Source of the DNA: CAVZRC01 sp052148775
GTDB lineage: Bacteria; Planctomycetota; Planctomycetia; Isosphaerales; Isosphaeraceae
NCBI GenBank assembly: GCA_052148775.1
Contig: JBKQHM010000056.1
Span: 10,942 to 74,941, forward strand
Reading direction: 5' to 3'
Length of the DNA: 64,000 bases
The notes under the pieces were generated by a model that made no database searches, was not told where the DNA came from, and saw only the letters and a program-made list of their open reading frames with translations. Positions 1-9,194 of the stretch are shown piece after piece (within the stretch, counting starts at the first letter, position 1; the number at the start of each line of letters is the position of its first letter). Both the position numbers and the translations under genes were made by a program.

Positions 1-1047
1 GCGCTGGAACATGCCGGCCGCGACGAGGAGCTGCGGGCCCTCTACGAGTCCGAGGCCCGGGCCACTGGGAGCTACGAACGACTCGTCCGGTTCCTGCTGG
101 AGCAGAAGCACTTCGAGGACGCCGAGCGATGGGCGCGCGTGGGGATCGACGCGACCAGTGACAAGCTCCCCGGGATCGCGAAAAACCTGGCCGCGCGTCT
201 CTGCGAGCTGGCCCAGAAGCGGAAGCAGTGGGACGTGGTCGCCGCGCACGCCGCACTTAAGTTCTTCTCCGAATACCCCAGCGCCTCGACGTTCGACGAG
301 CTGGTGAAGGCGGCCCGGAAGGCGGGGGTCGAGGAGCCCGTGCGTACCGCGGCCCTCCACTTCCTCGAAACGGGGGCCCTGCCGTACCAGGTGATCGTCA
401 CGCTCCCCACGCCCGCGACGGCCAAGGACAAGAGCACCCGAGCCCAGCCCAAGAAACGCGGGGCCGCGATCCAGCCCAAGACCAAGCCCGCGGCAACCTC
501 CGTGGAACCGACGCCGGCAGCCCCGGTTCGCGTGAGGATCGAGCCTCGTTGGCCGCTCCCTGTTCCCGACTACCTCATCCCGTTCCTGGATCGGCCGGGG
601 CGCTATAACACGGCGCCGCGGCCGCACCTGGATGTCCTGCTGGAGATGGCGATCGCCGCCAAGCGTCCGGACGAGGTGCTCCGCTGGTTCGACAAGATGC
701 AGTCCGCCCCCCGCGGTCCCGGTTACTACCAGGGCCCATACGGCTACGGTTACAGCAACCGCGTCGCGGAGGCGGTGTCCGCCGCATACCCGGAACGCGC
801 AATCGCGATCTACACGGCCGCGTTGAACGCCCAGCTCCCCCATGCCCAACCATCATCGTACGAGTCCGCTACGTCCTACTTGAGGAAGCTGCGTCCGCTC
901 TACGAGTCCCTCAAGCGGGCGAGCGAATGGACCGCACTGGTGGCCTCGATCCGCGAGAAATATCGCAATCGTCCGCGTTTCATGGATCTCCTCGATGGCC
1001 TCGAAGGCCGCTCCATCGTGCAATCGGCGCGGACGCGGCGGAAGTGA
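1..1047 (+). CDS. SWIM-type zinc finger family protein, C-terminal part (5' end outside window)
   Basis: The reading frame is open from base 1 and ends at 1047, so only the C-terminal ~348 residues are here. The first internal ATG/GTG starts lie inside conserved sequence, so the gene begins upstream of the window. The helical, repeat-like opening (LEHAGRDEELRALYESEA, then a GSYERLVRFLLEQ segment followed by AERWARVGI) resembles the C-terminal half of the large bacterial SWIM zinc-finger proteins (COG4715-like), in which such TPR-like repeats follow the CxCx(n)CxH finger. The finger itself is not in the window. Around residues 135-175 there is a Pro/Ala/Lys-rich low-complexity linker. No enzymatic motif is visible. 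The family call is from recall of the motif pattern and is moderate. Confidence 0.6.
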   Translation, partial: ALEHAGRDEELRALYESEARATGSYERLVRFLLEQKHFEDAERWARVGIDATSDKLPGIAKNLAARLCELAQKRKQWDVVAAHAALKFFSEYPSASTFDELVKAARKAGVEEPVRTAALHFLETGALPYQVIVTLPTPATAKDKSTRAQPKKRGAAIQPKTKPAATSVEPTPAAPVRVRIEPRWPLPVPDYLIPFLDRPGRYNTAPRPHLDVLLEMAIAAKRPDEVLRWFDKMQSAPRGPGYYQGPYGYGYSNRVAEAVSAAYPERAIAIYTAALNAQLPHAQPSSYESATSYLRKLRPLYESLKRASEWTALVASIREKYRNRPRFMDLLDGLEGRSIVQSARTRRK

Positions 1048-1222
1048 TCCGGCCCCCGAAGCTTGCCCCGGGGGATTCAAGAACGATGCCCCGGAGGCGA
1101 CCGATCGGAAAGTGTGGGGGCCTTCGAATGGTACATCATGACGCCGGGTTGCGAGTTCCGTTATCATCGAACTCGAGCATCGCGGTGCTTCGAAGAGTAG
1201 AATCCTGGTGGGAGGACTCACG

Positions 1223-1495
1223 ATGGCCGAGAAGGCCCGAATTCGTCCGGATCAGAGGTCGGGATCCATGTCCTTGAAACGGGAACAATCGCTCTATGAG
1301 GCAAGCCTATCCCGGTGGCTCTCGGATCATGAAGGGGAATACGTCCTGATCAAGGGCGACGAGGTTCATGGATTTTACGATTCCCGCGACGATGCCCTCA
1401 CGGCCGGTTACACGCGGTTCGGGATCGGGCCGCTTTTCGTGAAGCAGGTCTCTCTTTCCGAGCCGGTCTATCACATCCCCAACGCGCTCATCTGA
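1223..1495 (+). CDS. small conserved hypothetical protein
   Basis: This 90-residue protein starts at ATG 1223, chosen because GGAGGA lies at 1211-1216, six bases upstream; the in-frame GTG at 1208 would overlap that site, and ATG 1268 is a weaker alternative. The body (WLSDHEGEYVLIKGDEVHGF, then a 'YDSRDDALTAGY' segment) looks like the short planctomycete/cyanobacterial proteins found beside retropepsin-like genes, and the next reading frame is indeed a retropepsin relic whose ATG overlaps this gene's TGA by one base (TGATG). The two were therefore probably translated together. No enzymatic motif is visible and the role is unknown. Confidence 0.7.
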   Translation: MAEKARIRPDQRSGSMSLKREQSLYEASLSRWLSDHEGEYVLIKGDEVHGFYDSRDDALTAGYTRFGIGPLFVKQVSLSEPVYHIPNALI

Positions 1496-1936
1496 TGCCC
1501 TTGATCCGCGTCCCTATCGGTGCCGACGGGCCCGTGATCGACCTCGGGATTTGGATGGCTCGCGCGATGGCCCATGCGTCGATCGCGCGAGGATTGGTGG
1601 TCCCTCCTCCCCAGGCCATCCGCGCACTGATCGATACCGGACCGGACCGCGATCCACCCCAAAGCCTTGGCCCTGATCGCCTCGTCTCCCTCGGGGACGA
1701 TCCGAGTCCGCCGGCCTGGTCCCACCGCCACCACGCGATGGGTTGACCTCCACGATGTGCGTCTCGCGTTCGGTGGGGCCTTGGTCTCGCAGACGCGAGG
1801 CCCCTGGATCGAGCTCGAAACGGCCGCTGTCGCCCCCGCCGACCCCGCCGTCTTGGCCCTGATCGGCCGCGACATGTTGTCGCATTGCCAGTTCGTATAC
1901 GATGGACCGAAAGGCGAGTTGCTCCTCGTCTGTTGA
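1495..1936 (+). pseudogene. retropepsin-like aspartic protease, frameshifted at the catalytic DTG motif
   Basis: Frame 1 from ATG 1495 gives an N-terminus ending in ALIDTG, the usual catalytic aspartate motif, and then runs into nonsense and a stop at 1746. The frame 2 continuation from about 1640 gives DRTAIHPKALALIASS and ends with LIGRDMLSHCQFVYDGPKGE, which is the standard C-terminal half (LIGRD box) of small bacterial retropepsin-like proteins. Joining the frames restores a roughly 145-residue protein of normal size. The break falls at an ACCGGACCGGACC repeat immediately after DTG, where five bases appear to be missing or one added. It may be a true pseudogene or a sequencing error at the repeat; the two halves are otherwise well preserved. 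Confidence 0.7.
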
Positions 1937-2003
1937 CTCGAGCGGCCCCGATTCCCGGACGCGATCGTGCGACTCCTACGAAGCTGGATCAGGAGAGGAG
2001 CTC

Positions 2004-2420
2004 ATGAGCGAAGGTAAACTCTCGTCGAGGGGCGCACGCATCGTGAAGTCCCTCGGCCAGCTTGCCGACGACATTGCCGCGGGCACTCCGATTGAGACCA
2101 AGTACACGGTGCGTCAGGTGAGGGTCATCCCAAAGCCTTCCCTCTATCCCCCGGAGCGAGTGCGTGCCGTGCGGGAGCTCATCGGGGCCAGCCAGGAGGT
2201 TTTCGCCCAGTTGTTAGCAGTGAGCCCCATGACAATCCGATCATGGGAACAGGGTTTACGCCAGCCCTCCCCGATTGCGCGTCGATTCCTCGACGAAATC
2301 GAAATGGCACCGGGGCACTTCCGGGGACGCATTCTCACCGCCGCGATTGATGCGGGGCCGTCAAACCGGACGCGACAAGCCGGCGAGCATCCGAAAAACC
2401 ACTCGCGCCAAGATCGATGA
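2004..2420 (+). CDS. helix-turn-helix (XRE/HigA-like) regulator
   Basis: The protein has 138 residues from ATG 2004, preceded by the purine-rich AGGAGAGGAG at 1991-2000; the longer upstream reading frame is non-coding in character. The segment VRELIGASQEVFAQLLAVSP followed by MTIRSWEQGLRQPS is a typical XRE-type helix-turn-helix, at about residues 55-85, preceded by a short N-terminal region (ARIVKSLGQLADDIAAGTPI) like that of HigA/MqsA-class antitoxins and solitary HTH regulators. No toxin gene is adjacent: the neighbour is the protease relic upstream and a kinase downstream. It probably binds DNA as a dimer and may autoregulate. The basic C-terminal tail after about residue 110 is poorly ordered. 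Confidence 0.8.
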   Translation: MSEGKLSSRGARIVKSLGQLADDIAAGTPIETKYTVRQVRVIPKPSLYPPERVRAVRELIGASQEVFAQLLAVSPMTIRSWEQGLRQPSPIARRFLDEIEMAPGHFRGRILTAAIDAGPSNRTRQAGEHPKNHSRQDR

Positions 2421-2747
2421 AGGCTTGGGGACGGGGTCCGACAATCATCGGAACAGAAAGTCGGGTTAAGCCTGCGGACCCGGCGTTCCGGTGTCAGACG
2501 GACAAAGACCAATGAGCTTCGGAGCCAGTCCGCTCGCGAGTGCGCTTTCTGCGCAAAAAAGCGCACCGATCCGCAGTGGGAGCAAGGGGGCGGACGGATG
2601 CGCAGGAGGCCCGATCGGGACGCGGATGCATCAGACGAGCGGCCATGCGATAATCGTACCGATCCGGATCGTGGCCCGTGGGGGAGGACGCCGAGGACGG
2701 TGTCCTGGCGCCCGCGAGTCCCGCCGGGCCTTCGAGAGACCCATCCC
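2421..2747 (+). other. intergenic region with a perfect 9-bp hairpin
   Basis: No gene is seen in these 327 bases. A perfect inverted repeat, GTGCGCTTT (2540-2548) and AAAGCGCAC (2558-2566), with a nine-base loop, could act as a terminator for the HTH gene (there is an A-run in the loop but no following T-run) or as an operator for the kinase gene that starts at 2748. A GATAAT at 2649-2654 is a possible -10 element, without a convincing -35. Confidence 0.4.
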
Positions 2748-5700
2748 ATGTCCCCCGTGGATACCGAACCCAACCTCCTCTTCGGTCTGCTGGCCCTGCA
2801 GGTCGGTCTGATCGACCAGGGGGCGCTGTTTGCGGCCTTCGCCGCCTGGACTCGCGACAAGGGCCGGTCGCTGGCCGACCACCTCATCGACCTCGGCCAC
2901 CTCGATGCCCCTCGTCGCGCCGCCGTCGATGCCATCGCCGGCCTGCATGTCCAGGCCCTCGGTGGCGACCCCTGTAAGAGCCTCGCCGTCCTGGCCGTCG
3001 GGCGCTCGACTCGCGGGAGTCTCGCGCGCGTCGGCGGGCCCGAGGTCGAGGCGACCCTCGGGCACGTCGGCACGGCACCAGGCTCGACCCACGACGACGA
3101 TGACCCCGACCGCACCGGCAGCTATGCCGTAGGCTCGGCCACCTCCGACGGCCAGCGGTTCCGCGTGCTCCGGCCGCACGCCCGCGGCGGGCTGGGGGCT
3201 GTCTACGTCGCCCTGGATGCCGAGCTGAACCGCGAGGTCGCCCTCAAGCAGATCCTCGACCGCCACGCCGACGATCCGACCAGCCGCGCGCGCTTCCTGC
3301 TGGAAGCGGAGGTGACCGGTGGGTTGGAGCACCCCGGGATCGTGCCGGTTTACGGGCTGGGGACCTACGGCGACGGCCGGCCCTATTACGCCATGCGGTA
3401 CATCCGCGGCGATTCGCTCAAGGAGGCCGTCGACCAGTTCCAAGCCGATGCGACTTTGAAAAAGGAACCCGGTCGCCGCTCTCTGGAGCTGCATAAGCTT
3501 TTGCGCAGGTTCACAGACGTCTGCAACGCCATCGAGTATGCGCACAGCCGTGGTGTCCTGCACCGCGACATCAAGCCGGGCAACATCATCGTGGGCAAGC
3601 ACGGTGAGACGCTGGTCGTCGACTGGGGACTGGCCAAGCCCCTGGGCCAGGTCGAACCGGGGTCCGCATCGGATGAGCGGACGCTGGTGCCGAGCTCGGC
3701 CAGTGGCAGTGCCCAGACGTTGCCGGGCAGCGCTCTGGGGACGCCTGCCTACATGAGCCCCGAGCAGGCCGAGGGCGACCTGGAGCACCTGGGCCCACGA
3801 TCGGACGTCTACAGCCTGGGCGCGACGCTTTACTGCCTGCTCACCGCTAAGCCGCCATTCGAGGGAGATGTCGCTGACGTGATCCGCAGCGTGCAGAAAG
3901 GCGGATTCCGGCCGCCGCGTGCGTTCGATCCGTCGATGGACCGGGCGCTGGAGGCGGTCTGTCTCAAGGCGATGGCTCTCAAACCGGATGATCGCTATGT
4001 CTCGCCCAAGGCGCTGGCCGAAGACGTGGAGCGGTGGATGGCCGACGAGCCGGTGACCGCCTGGCGCGAGCCCTGGGCGCGGCGGGCGCGGCGATGGGCC
4101 CGGCGCAACCGGACGGCGGTGACGGCCGCAGGCGCAGCGGTGCTAGTGGCGCTGGTCGGGACGGCGGCCGTGCTGGCGGTCCAAACCCGGGCGAATGCTG
4201 ACCTGAAAACAGCCAACACCGAGCTGGCGGCCTCCAACCAGCGGGAGCGCGCACGCTTTATTCTGGCCCAGGAGGCGATCCGGATGTTCCACACAGGAGT
4301 CAGCGAGGACCTGCTGCTCAAACAAAAGGAGTTCGGCGCGCTGCGCACCAAGCTGCTGCGCGGGGCACAGGCGTTCTACCGCAAGCTGGAGGGGCTCCTG
4401 GGGGGGCAGGCGGACCGGGACTCGCGGCTGGGGCTGGGGCGCACTTACTATGAGGTGGGCGAGCTCACGAGGCAGCTCGACTCGATGACCGATGCGCTGG
4501 CGATGCACGAGCGCGCGCTGGCCCTGTTCGAGGACCTGGCGAGCAAGACCCCGACCGACGCGGAGCTGCGCCGCGAGGTCGAACGGAGCTGCGTCGCCGT
4601 CGCCTTGCTGCTCTTGGCCGTCGGGCACAACACCCAGGCATTGGCGCCCGCCGAGCGGGCTTGCTCAATTGCCCAAGATCTCGCCGCGGCCGACCCCGCC
4701 GATATCCGACGCCAGGTCGAGCTGGCGCAGGCTGAACGCCGTCGTGCAGAGGTTCTCTGGGCAGACACGCATCCTGCCGAGGCGCTGGAGGGGCTCGAGC
4801 GGGCGCGGAGGCTCCAGGAGGAACTGGTCAGGACCGATCCGTTGGACGAGCACTTCCGATACGAGCTTGCCCAGACGTGCGACACCTTGGGGTTGCGCCT
4901 GGACGAATCGGGCAGGCAGAGTGAGGCCCTGGCGGCCTTTGACCGGGCGCGCGAACTAGGCGAGGCGCTCTTCCGCGCCAACCTTACCGATGCACAGATC
5001 GCCCATGAGCTGGTCCGAACCCTCGGCAACATGGCGCTTGCCCTGGATGGCGCCGGTCGTCGGAACGAGGCGCTCGCGGCGTATAGCCGGGCGCGGGAGG
5101 TGCTCGTAGCGATGGAGGACTCCAACCCGACTCTTCTGGCCATCACCCGCGATCGCGCCTGGATCGACACGGTGACCGCGGACGTACTGATCCGCGCGGC
5201 ACGGGATGCTGAGGCACTTCCACTGCTCGAGGCAGCACGGAAGGCTCGCGAGACACTGGTGAAGATCGACCGGACCGTCGTCCGAGACCAGACGCAGCTC
5301 ATCCGGATCAACTCCTGGATCGCAGGGATCCACGCGCGGGCCTCCCGGGCGTCCGAGGCACTGGAATCGTACAAGCGGGCGGTGGCAGTCGCATCGGAGG
5401 CGGCCGACACTCACCCCGGTGACCTGAGCTTCCAGTTGCAGCTCGCCGTCGCCCACTTCGCCGTCGCCGATTTCTACTCTGCGACGGGAGAGCCTTCGGA
5501 GGCTCTGGCGTGGTCGGCAAAGGCACTGGCGATCGGACGCAAGACACTCGAGGCCGAACCTTCCGGGCAAGAGTACCGGAACTTCCTGGCCGACGGCCTC
5601 AGGCGCCGCGGGGTTGTGCTCCGGAGGTGCGGCCGGCCCGCCGAGGCGGTGGTGGCCTTCCGCGAGGCCATCGCCATCCTCGAGGGGTTGACCAACCCGA

Positions 5701-5969
5701 CAACCGTCGATGTCTACGCCATCGCCTGCAATCAGTCGCTGCTTGCCGGCGCTGCCCCGGAGCCCGGATCCGGGTTGACATCCGCCGAGGGTCGGGCCGA
5801 GGCGGCCAAGGCGATGGAGAGCCTGCGCCGGGCCGTCGCCGGCGGCTGGAGCCGACCGGACCAGATGCGAGTTGACCCGGACCTCGACCCGCTGCGTGCC
5901 CGCCCCGACTTCCAGATGCTCGTGCTGGACCTGGCCATGCCCGACGAGCCGTTCGCCCGCCTTGACTGA
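2748..5969 (+). CDS. transmembrane Ser/Thr protein kinase with TPR-like C-terminal region
   Basis: The protein has 1073 residues from ATG 2748; this start matches the paralogue at 37314, whose N-terminus aligns directly (both contain 'FGLLALQ/IGLLALQ' and 'AWTRDK'). An N-terminal ~130-residue helical region precedes a Hanks-type kinase domain (about 135-430) with GGLGAVYVALDAEL (glycine loop), VALKQIL (catalytic Lys), LHRDIKPGN (catalytic loop), VVDWGLAK (metal-binding motif as DWG rather than DFG) and TPAYMSPEQA (activation segment). A single transmembrane helix follows at about 455-478, so the kinase is cytoplasmic. The ~600-residue remainder is a series of degenerate TPR-type helical repeats (ALAAFDRARE, ALAAYSRARE and similar), placed outside the membrane if the helix is crossed once. 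Substrate unknown. Confidence 0.92.
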   Translation: MSPVDTEPNLLFGLLALQVGLIDQGALFAAFAAWTRDKGRSLADHLIDLGHLDAPRRAAVDAIAGLHVQALGGDPCKSLAVLAVGRSTRGSLARVGGPEVEATLGHVGTAPGSTHDDDDPDRTGSYAVGSATSDGQRFRVLRPHARGGLGAVYVALDAELNREVALKQILDRHADDPTSRARFLLEAEVTGGLEHPGIVPVYGLGTYGDGRPYYAMRYIRGDSLKEAVDQFQADATLKKEPGRRSLELHKLLRRFTDVCNAIEYAHSRGVLHRDIKPGNIIVGKHGETLVVDWGLAKPLGQVEPGSASDERTLVPSSASGSAQTLPGSALGTPAYMSPEQAEGDLEHLGPRSDVYSLGATLYCLLTAKPPFEGDVADVIRSVQKGGFRPPRAFDPSMDRALEAVCLKAMALKPDDRYVSPKALAEDVERWMADEPVTAWREPWARRARRWARRNRTAVTAAGAAVLVALVGTAAVLAVQTRANADLKTANTELAASNQRERARFILAQEAIRMFHTGVSEDLLLKQKEFGALRTKLLRGAQAFYRKLEGLLGGQADRDSRLGLGRTYYEVGELTRQLDSMTDALAMHERALALFEDLASKTPTDAELRREVERSCVAVALLLLAVGHNTQALAPAERACSIAQDLAAADPADIRRQVELAQAERRRAEVLWADTHPAEALEGLERARRLQEELVRTDPLDEHFRYELAQTCDTLGLRLDESGRQSEALAAFDRARELGEALFRANLTDAQIAHELVRTLGNMALALDGAGRRNEALAAYSRAREVLVAMEDSNPTLLAITRDRAWIDTVTADVLIRAARDAEALPLLEAARKARETLVKIDRTVVRDQTQLIRINSWIAGIHARASRASEALESYKRAVAVASEAADTHPGDLSFQLQLAVAHFAVADFYSATGEPSEALAWSAKALAIGRKTLEAEPSGQEYRNFLADGLRRRGVVLRRCGRPAEAVVAFREAIAILEGLTNPTTVDVYAIACNQSLLAGAAPEPGSGLTSAEGRAEAAKAMESLRRAVAGGWSRPDQMRVDPDLDPLRARPDFQMLVLDLAMPDEPFARLD

Positions 5970-6161
5970 GTCGGGTACGCTTTCCGCTAAGGATCACGCA
6001 CTCCGGTTCCCCGCCACCGAAACGGACCCGAGCGTCAATCCCCCTGATTTTCCTGGGCGGAGGCTACTTTCGCGCCAGATGCCGTGCGGGTAGCCTGGCA
6101 GTTGGAAAGCGCAGCGACTGCGTGTTCCGACCCCAAATACGCACGAATTCGGGGATGGTAG
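5970..6161 (+). other. intergenic region
   Basis: About 190 bases between the kinase and the recombinase. No gene, repeat or clear terminator is seen. Confidence 0.4.
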
Positions 6162-6689
6162 ATGCCGTATCAATACGTGAGAGAGCCGCTGACCGCCGAC
6201 GAATCGGATCGCCTGTCCAACGCCTGCGAGACACCCACCGAGCGACTCGTCGTCTGGATCTTGCTCGATACGGGGCTCCGCGTCGGCGAGCTTTGCGGCC
6301 TCACCTCGAAAGACATCCTCTGGCAGCAGCGCCAGCTCCGGTTCAAGGGCAAGGGTGACCCTCATGGCAAGAAAACCAAGGTCCGCGTGGCGCCGATGTC
6401 CAACCGCGTGCGAACGCTTCTGGAGCACCACTTCGCGATGGAGAAGACGTTCCCGGTCAAGGCGCGGCGTGCCCAGGATATCGTCAAGGGGGTGGCCAAC
6501 CGCGCGGGGATCACCAAGGACGTGAGCCCGCATGTGCTTCGGCATACCTTCGCCACAACAGCCTTGCAGAAGGGCATCAGCTTGGCGACTGCCCAGAAGA
6601 TCCTGGGCCACGACCGGCTCCAGACGACGGCCATCTACCTCAATTTCACCGACACCCACATCCAGGAGGAGTTCGAGCGGAAGTGGTGA
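6162..6689 (+). CDS. tyrosine recombinase/integrase, catalytic domain only
   Basis: The 175-residue protein contains the complete catalytic set of the tyrosine recombinases: Arg40 in DTGLRVGEL, a lysine near residue 72, His124 and Arg127 in SPHVLRHTF, His150 in ILGHDRL and the nucleophile Tyr159 in TTAIYLNF. It lacks the N-terminal SAM-like core-binding domain of XerC/XerD and phage integrases, and is about 120-150 residues shorter than they are. The ATG at 6162 is the only good start and the sequence upstream in frame is not recombinase-like. It could be a functional minimal recombinase, of which many exist in high-GC bacteria, or a 5'-truncated relic. No attachment-site repeats are seen nearby. 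Confidence 0.88.
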   Translation: MPYQYVREPLTADESDRLSNACETPTERLVVWILLDTGLRVGELCGLTSKDILWQQRQLRFKGKGDPHGKKTKVRVAPMSNRVRTLLEHHFAMEKTFPVKARRAQDIVKGVANRAGITKDVSPHVLRHTFATTALQKGISLATAQKILGHDRLQTTAIYLNFTDTHIQEEFERKW

Positions 6690-6966
6690 GGACGAACTGG
6701 AGGAGCGGCCGTCCCGCAAACTCGATGGTCCGGGTCTGTTATCCGCTCCGTTGCTACCGGAACTGAAGGAGCCCGGATGCCCGTCGGTTTTCTGACCGCG
6801 GAGCCGCAGAGAATCACCGACCCGACGTGCCCGAGACGCTCCGGCGTCGGCGAGACCCACTGGGACCATGTCAATGAGATCAAGGCGGCCTATGGACGGC
6901 GACACGCGACCGTTCCCGGAGCGGGGATCGCGTGTTCTCCACGAGGGACAGGATGATACGCCAGAT

Positions 6967-7671
6967 ATGCGCCCACACCATCCGACATTACCCGGTCGAA
7001 TCCTGGCCCTCCTGGCGGCCGTCTTGATACTCAAAGTGACCGCAAGCGTCGTGTCGAACTATCACCAATACTTACCGCCCGATTTCGCCTCCGACTTCCT
7101 GCGTGGTCGAGAACGCTACTTCTGGGGCGTCTATCGATGGGCGTTCTACACCCACATCCTGTCCGGCCCCGTCTCGCTGATCCTGGGCCTGATCCTGATC
7201 GCTGAACGGTCTCGGGCGCGTTTCCCGAGATGGCATCGTCACCTCGGCCGGCTTCAAGTCGCGTGTGTCCTGTCGCTGGTGACGCCCAGCGGACTCTGGA
7301 TGGCCTACCATGCCCGGGCGGGTCCGATCGCGGCGGTCGGCCTGGCGTCGCTGGCGATCGCCACCGCGACCTGCGCCTCGCTCGGCGCACGTTCGGCGAT
7401 AACGCGACGGTTTGCGGATCATCGTCGATGGATGTGGCGATGTTATCTCTTGCTCTGTTCGGCCGTCGTGCTGCGGCTGATCGGCGGGTTGGCGACGGTC
7501 ACAGGGGTGGCCGCCCCGTGGGTCGATCCCCTGGCGACCTGGATGTGCTGGCTCGCGCCGCTCGCGGCCTTCGAGTTTCGCGAGTGGACAAGGCGAAAAA
7601 CCGGGTCCTCCGAGCCGGATCGGCCGCGAACCCGGGCGGCACGGAGGCGACGGGATGTATCGTTCCCCTGA
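6967..7671 (+). CDS. DUF2306-type multipass membrane protein
   Basis: The protein has 234 residues from ATG 6967, chosen because it places the first membrane helix (ILALLAAVLILKVTASVV) at residues 12-29; longer in-frame starts at 6868 and 6892 would add a charged, non-conserved leader. Five or six hydrophobic helices are visible, with HILSGPVSLILGLILI, a conserved RFPRWHRHLGRLQVAC loop and RFADHRRWMWRCYLLL. The paired histidines in HRHLGR and DHRRWM are typical of DUF2306/predicted membrane proteins that resemble haem- or quinone-binding four-helix proteins. The function is unknown. The gene is convergent with the DUF1559 gene at 7735-8502. Confidence 0.75.
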   Translation: MRPHHPTLPGRILALLAAVLILKVTASVVSNYHQYLPPDFASDFLRGRERYFWGVYRWAFYTHILSGPVSLILGLILIAERSRARFPRWHRHLGRLQVACVLSLVTPSGLWMAYHARAGPIAAVGLASLAIATATCASLGARSAITRRFADHRRWMWRCYLLLCSAVVLRLIGGLATVTGVAAPWVDPLATWMCWLAPLAAFEFREWTRRKTGSSEPDRPRTRAARRRRDVSFP

Positions 7672-7734
7672 GATCGAGGCCGTTGCCCCACTCTCGGCGA
7701 CGGTCGCCGCTGCCCGGTTCAAGGCCCGAGCCGA

Positions 7735-8502
7735 TCACCACTCGTCGTTACCTGCATGGTCGCCCCCGGATATCGTCATCAACGCCCGACGCACCTTGGT
7801 CGAGATGCTGGATTTCAGGAACCTCACGCTACCGTCGACGAAGCACGCGTTCGTGCCTCCCGCGTGGTGGGACTTCGTCTTCGGCCCGAGGCTCATCAAC
7901 AAAGCCTCGCCCGCGTCCGCCGGGGCCATCCAGGGGACGGCATTCTCCTCGCCGGCCTCGATCACCATGAGCGTCGCCCCGTGATCATCCGTGATCTCGG
8001 CCAGGCGTCGAGGCTTCTCGGGGATGAAGCAGCCATCCGGGCCGACGATCGCCAGGTAGGTCGTCGTATTCCGCGGCCCGACCGCCCCGGGGCATCGAAA
8101 AACGGAGAGGTCGGTCTCGAGCGCCTTGGCGTTCGCCGGGTCATTCCAGGGCTTCGAGAGGTCGATCATCCGGTAGATCGACTCTTGCTCGAGATAGGGC
8201 AGGATCAACGTGCGCCAGCTATGCAATGGTCGGCCGTTCGCGTCCACGGTGTACGCGGGCGGCAGGGCCTTGTGTGCCTGCTCGTAGTTGTGGAGGGCCA
8301 GCGCGATCTGCTTGAGGTTGTTGACGCATTCGGCGCGGCGGGCAGCGTACCTCCCGCTACGAGTGGCCGGTAACAGGAGGGCGATCAGCAGCGCGATGAT
8401 GCTCAGCACCACGAGGACTTCCACGAGTCGGGACCCTCGCCTCGAGCCCGCCTTCGGCCGGGCGTCGTGGAACTCCGGATCATTCGCGAAGTCGGCTGAC
8501 AT
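7735..8502 (-). CDS. DUF1559 prepilin-like protein
   Basis: The 255-residue protein has the layout of the DUF1559 (SBP_bac_10) proteins found in large numbers in planctomycetes. An N-terminal prepilin-like helix (EVLVVLSIIALLIALLLPA, residues ~28-46) follows a basic segment. The downstream hallmarks are RRAECVNNLKQIALALHNYE, the YLEQ motif, FRCPGA and the C-terminal NACFVDGSVRFLKSSIS. The cleavage motif is atypical: GSRLVEV in place of the usual GFTLIEL, so PilD-type processing is less certain. Such proteins are thought to be surface or pseudopilus components; the exact role is not established. The gene has no operon partner here. Confidence 0.88.
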   Translation of the reverse strand: MSADFANDPEFHDARPKAGSRRGSRLVEVLVVLSIIALLIALLLPATRSGRYAARRAECVNNLKQIALALHNYEQAHKALPPAYTVDANGRPLHSWRTLILPYLEQESIYRMIDLSKPWNDPANAKALETDLSVFRCPGAVGPRNTTTYLAIVGPDGCFIPEKPRRLAEITDDHGATLMVIEAGEENAVPWMAPADAGEALLMSLGPKTKSHHAGGTNACFVDGSVRFLKSSISTKVRRALMTISGGDHAGNDEW

Positions 8503-9194
8503 GGATGCGATCCCCGATACCGTTAGACTCGCGCCCGCTCAGTGCGATTCACACCATGGTAAGGCCGAGCCTCCTGGGCCGCCAGCCTGGCCTTGCCGTT
8601 GATCGTGAGCACCTCGGCTTGCCAGTCGATCGAGGAACACGACCGTGCTCCGCATGAAATCCGGCGGGGGATGGATCTCGCGATCGAAATCGAGCATGGA
8701 ACCTCCACGATTGCAGGCGACATGACGGATCTGGCGGCGCGCAATTTTTCATTTTTCTTGAATTTTCGCATCCAATTACTCTATAGAGACTTAGAGTGGA
8801 AAAATGCTCCCATTTCCCGATAGGTGCATTTATGTTTTTTGAAAGTCGCGCCATTCTATAAGTAAGGACGCGTCCGCCACGATTCCCCACCGTGCCCCGT
8901 CCGGAAACCGATCGGATCGTCACAGGCCAGGAGTTGCCCCATGATCCGTACCCTCGATGACCGGACCGACTCGGCCCGGGGTCGATCCCGAAATCGTTAA
9001 TGGCCTTGGTGATCGGTGATGAGGGCCCGCCGAGAATGTTGCAGGAGAGTGCAAACCAGCGCAACGACTCGCGGCGGGCGACGCCTCACCTGGAGTCGAA
9101 CGAGCCGATCGTTCATCCCTCGGATGGTGGGTTCCCATCCCCACCCCCCGGGCATCGACAACCCCCCGCCTCACAAGGACCGGAGTTCATCAAC
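8503..9194. other. intergenic region with AT-rich segment; possible decayed small ORF
   Basis: Bases about 8740-8870 are strikingly AT-rich for this genome and contain no supported gene; they are likely a promoter region for the cytochrome gene to the right and/or the DUF1559 gene to the left. On the minus strand, two overlapping frames between 8530 and 8697 each look partly protein-like: MLDFDREIHPPPDFMRSTVV from ATG 8697, and DWQAEVLTINGKARLAAQEA in another frame. They may be a small gene broken by a frameshift; the evidence is too weak to call it. Confidence 0.35.

Noticed and set aside
2649..2654. GATAAT as promoter of the first kinase
   Set aside because: No -35 box at the right distance; not reported as a promoter.
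8549..9064. 171-codon minus-strand frame upstream of DUF1559
   Set aside because: No motif or convincing start; the AT-rich segment crosses it. Two other short frames here look more protein-like but cannot be joined with confidence.
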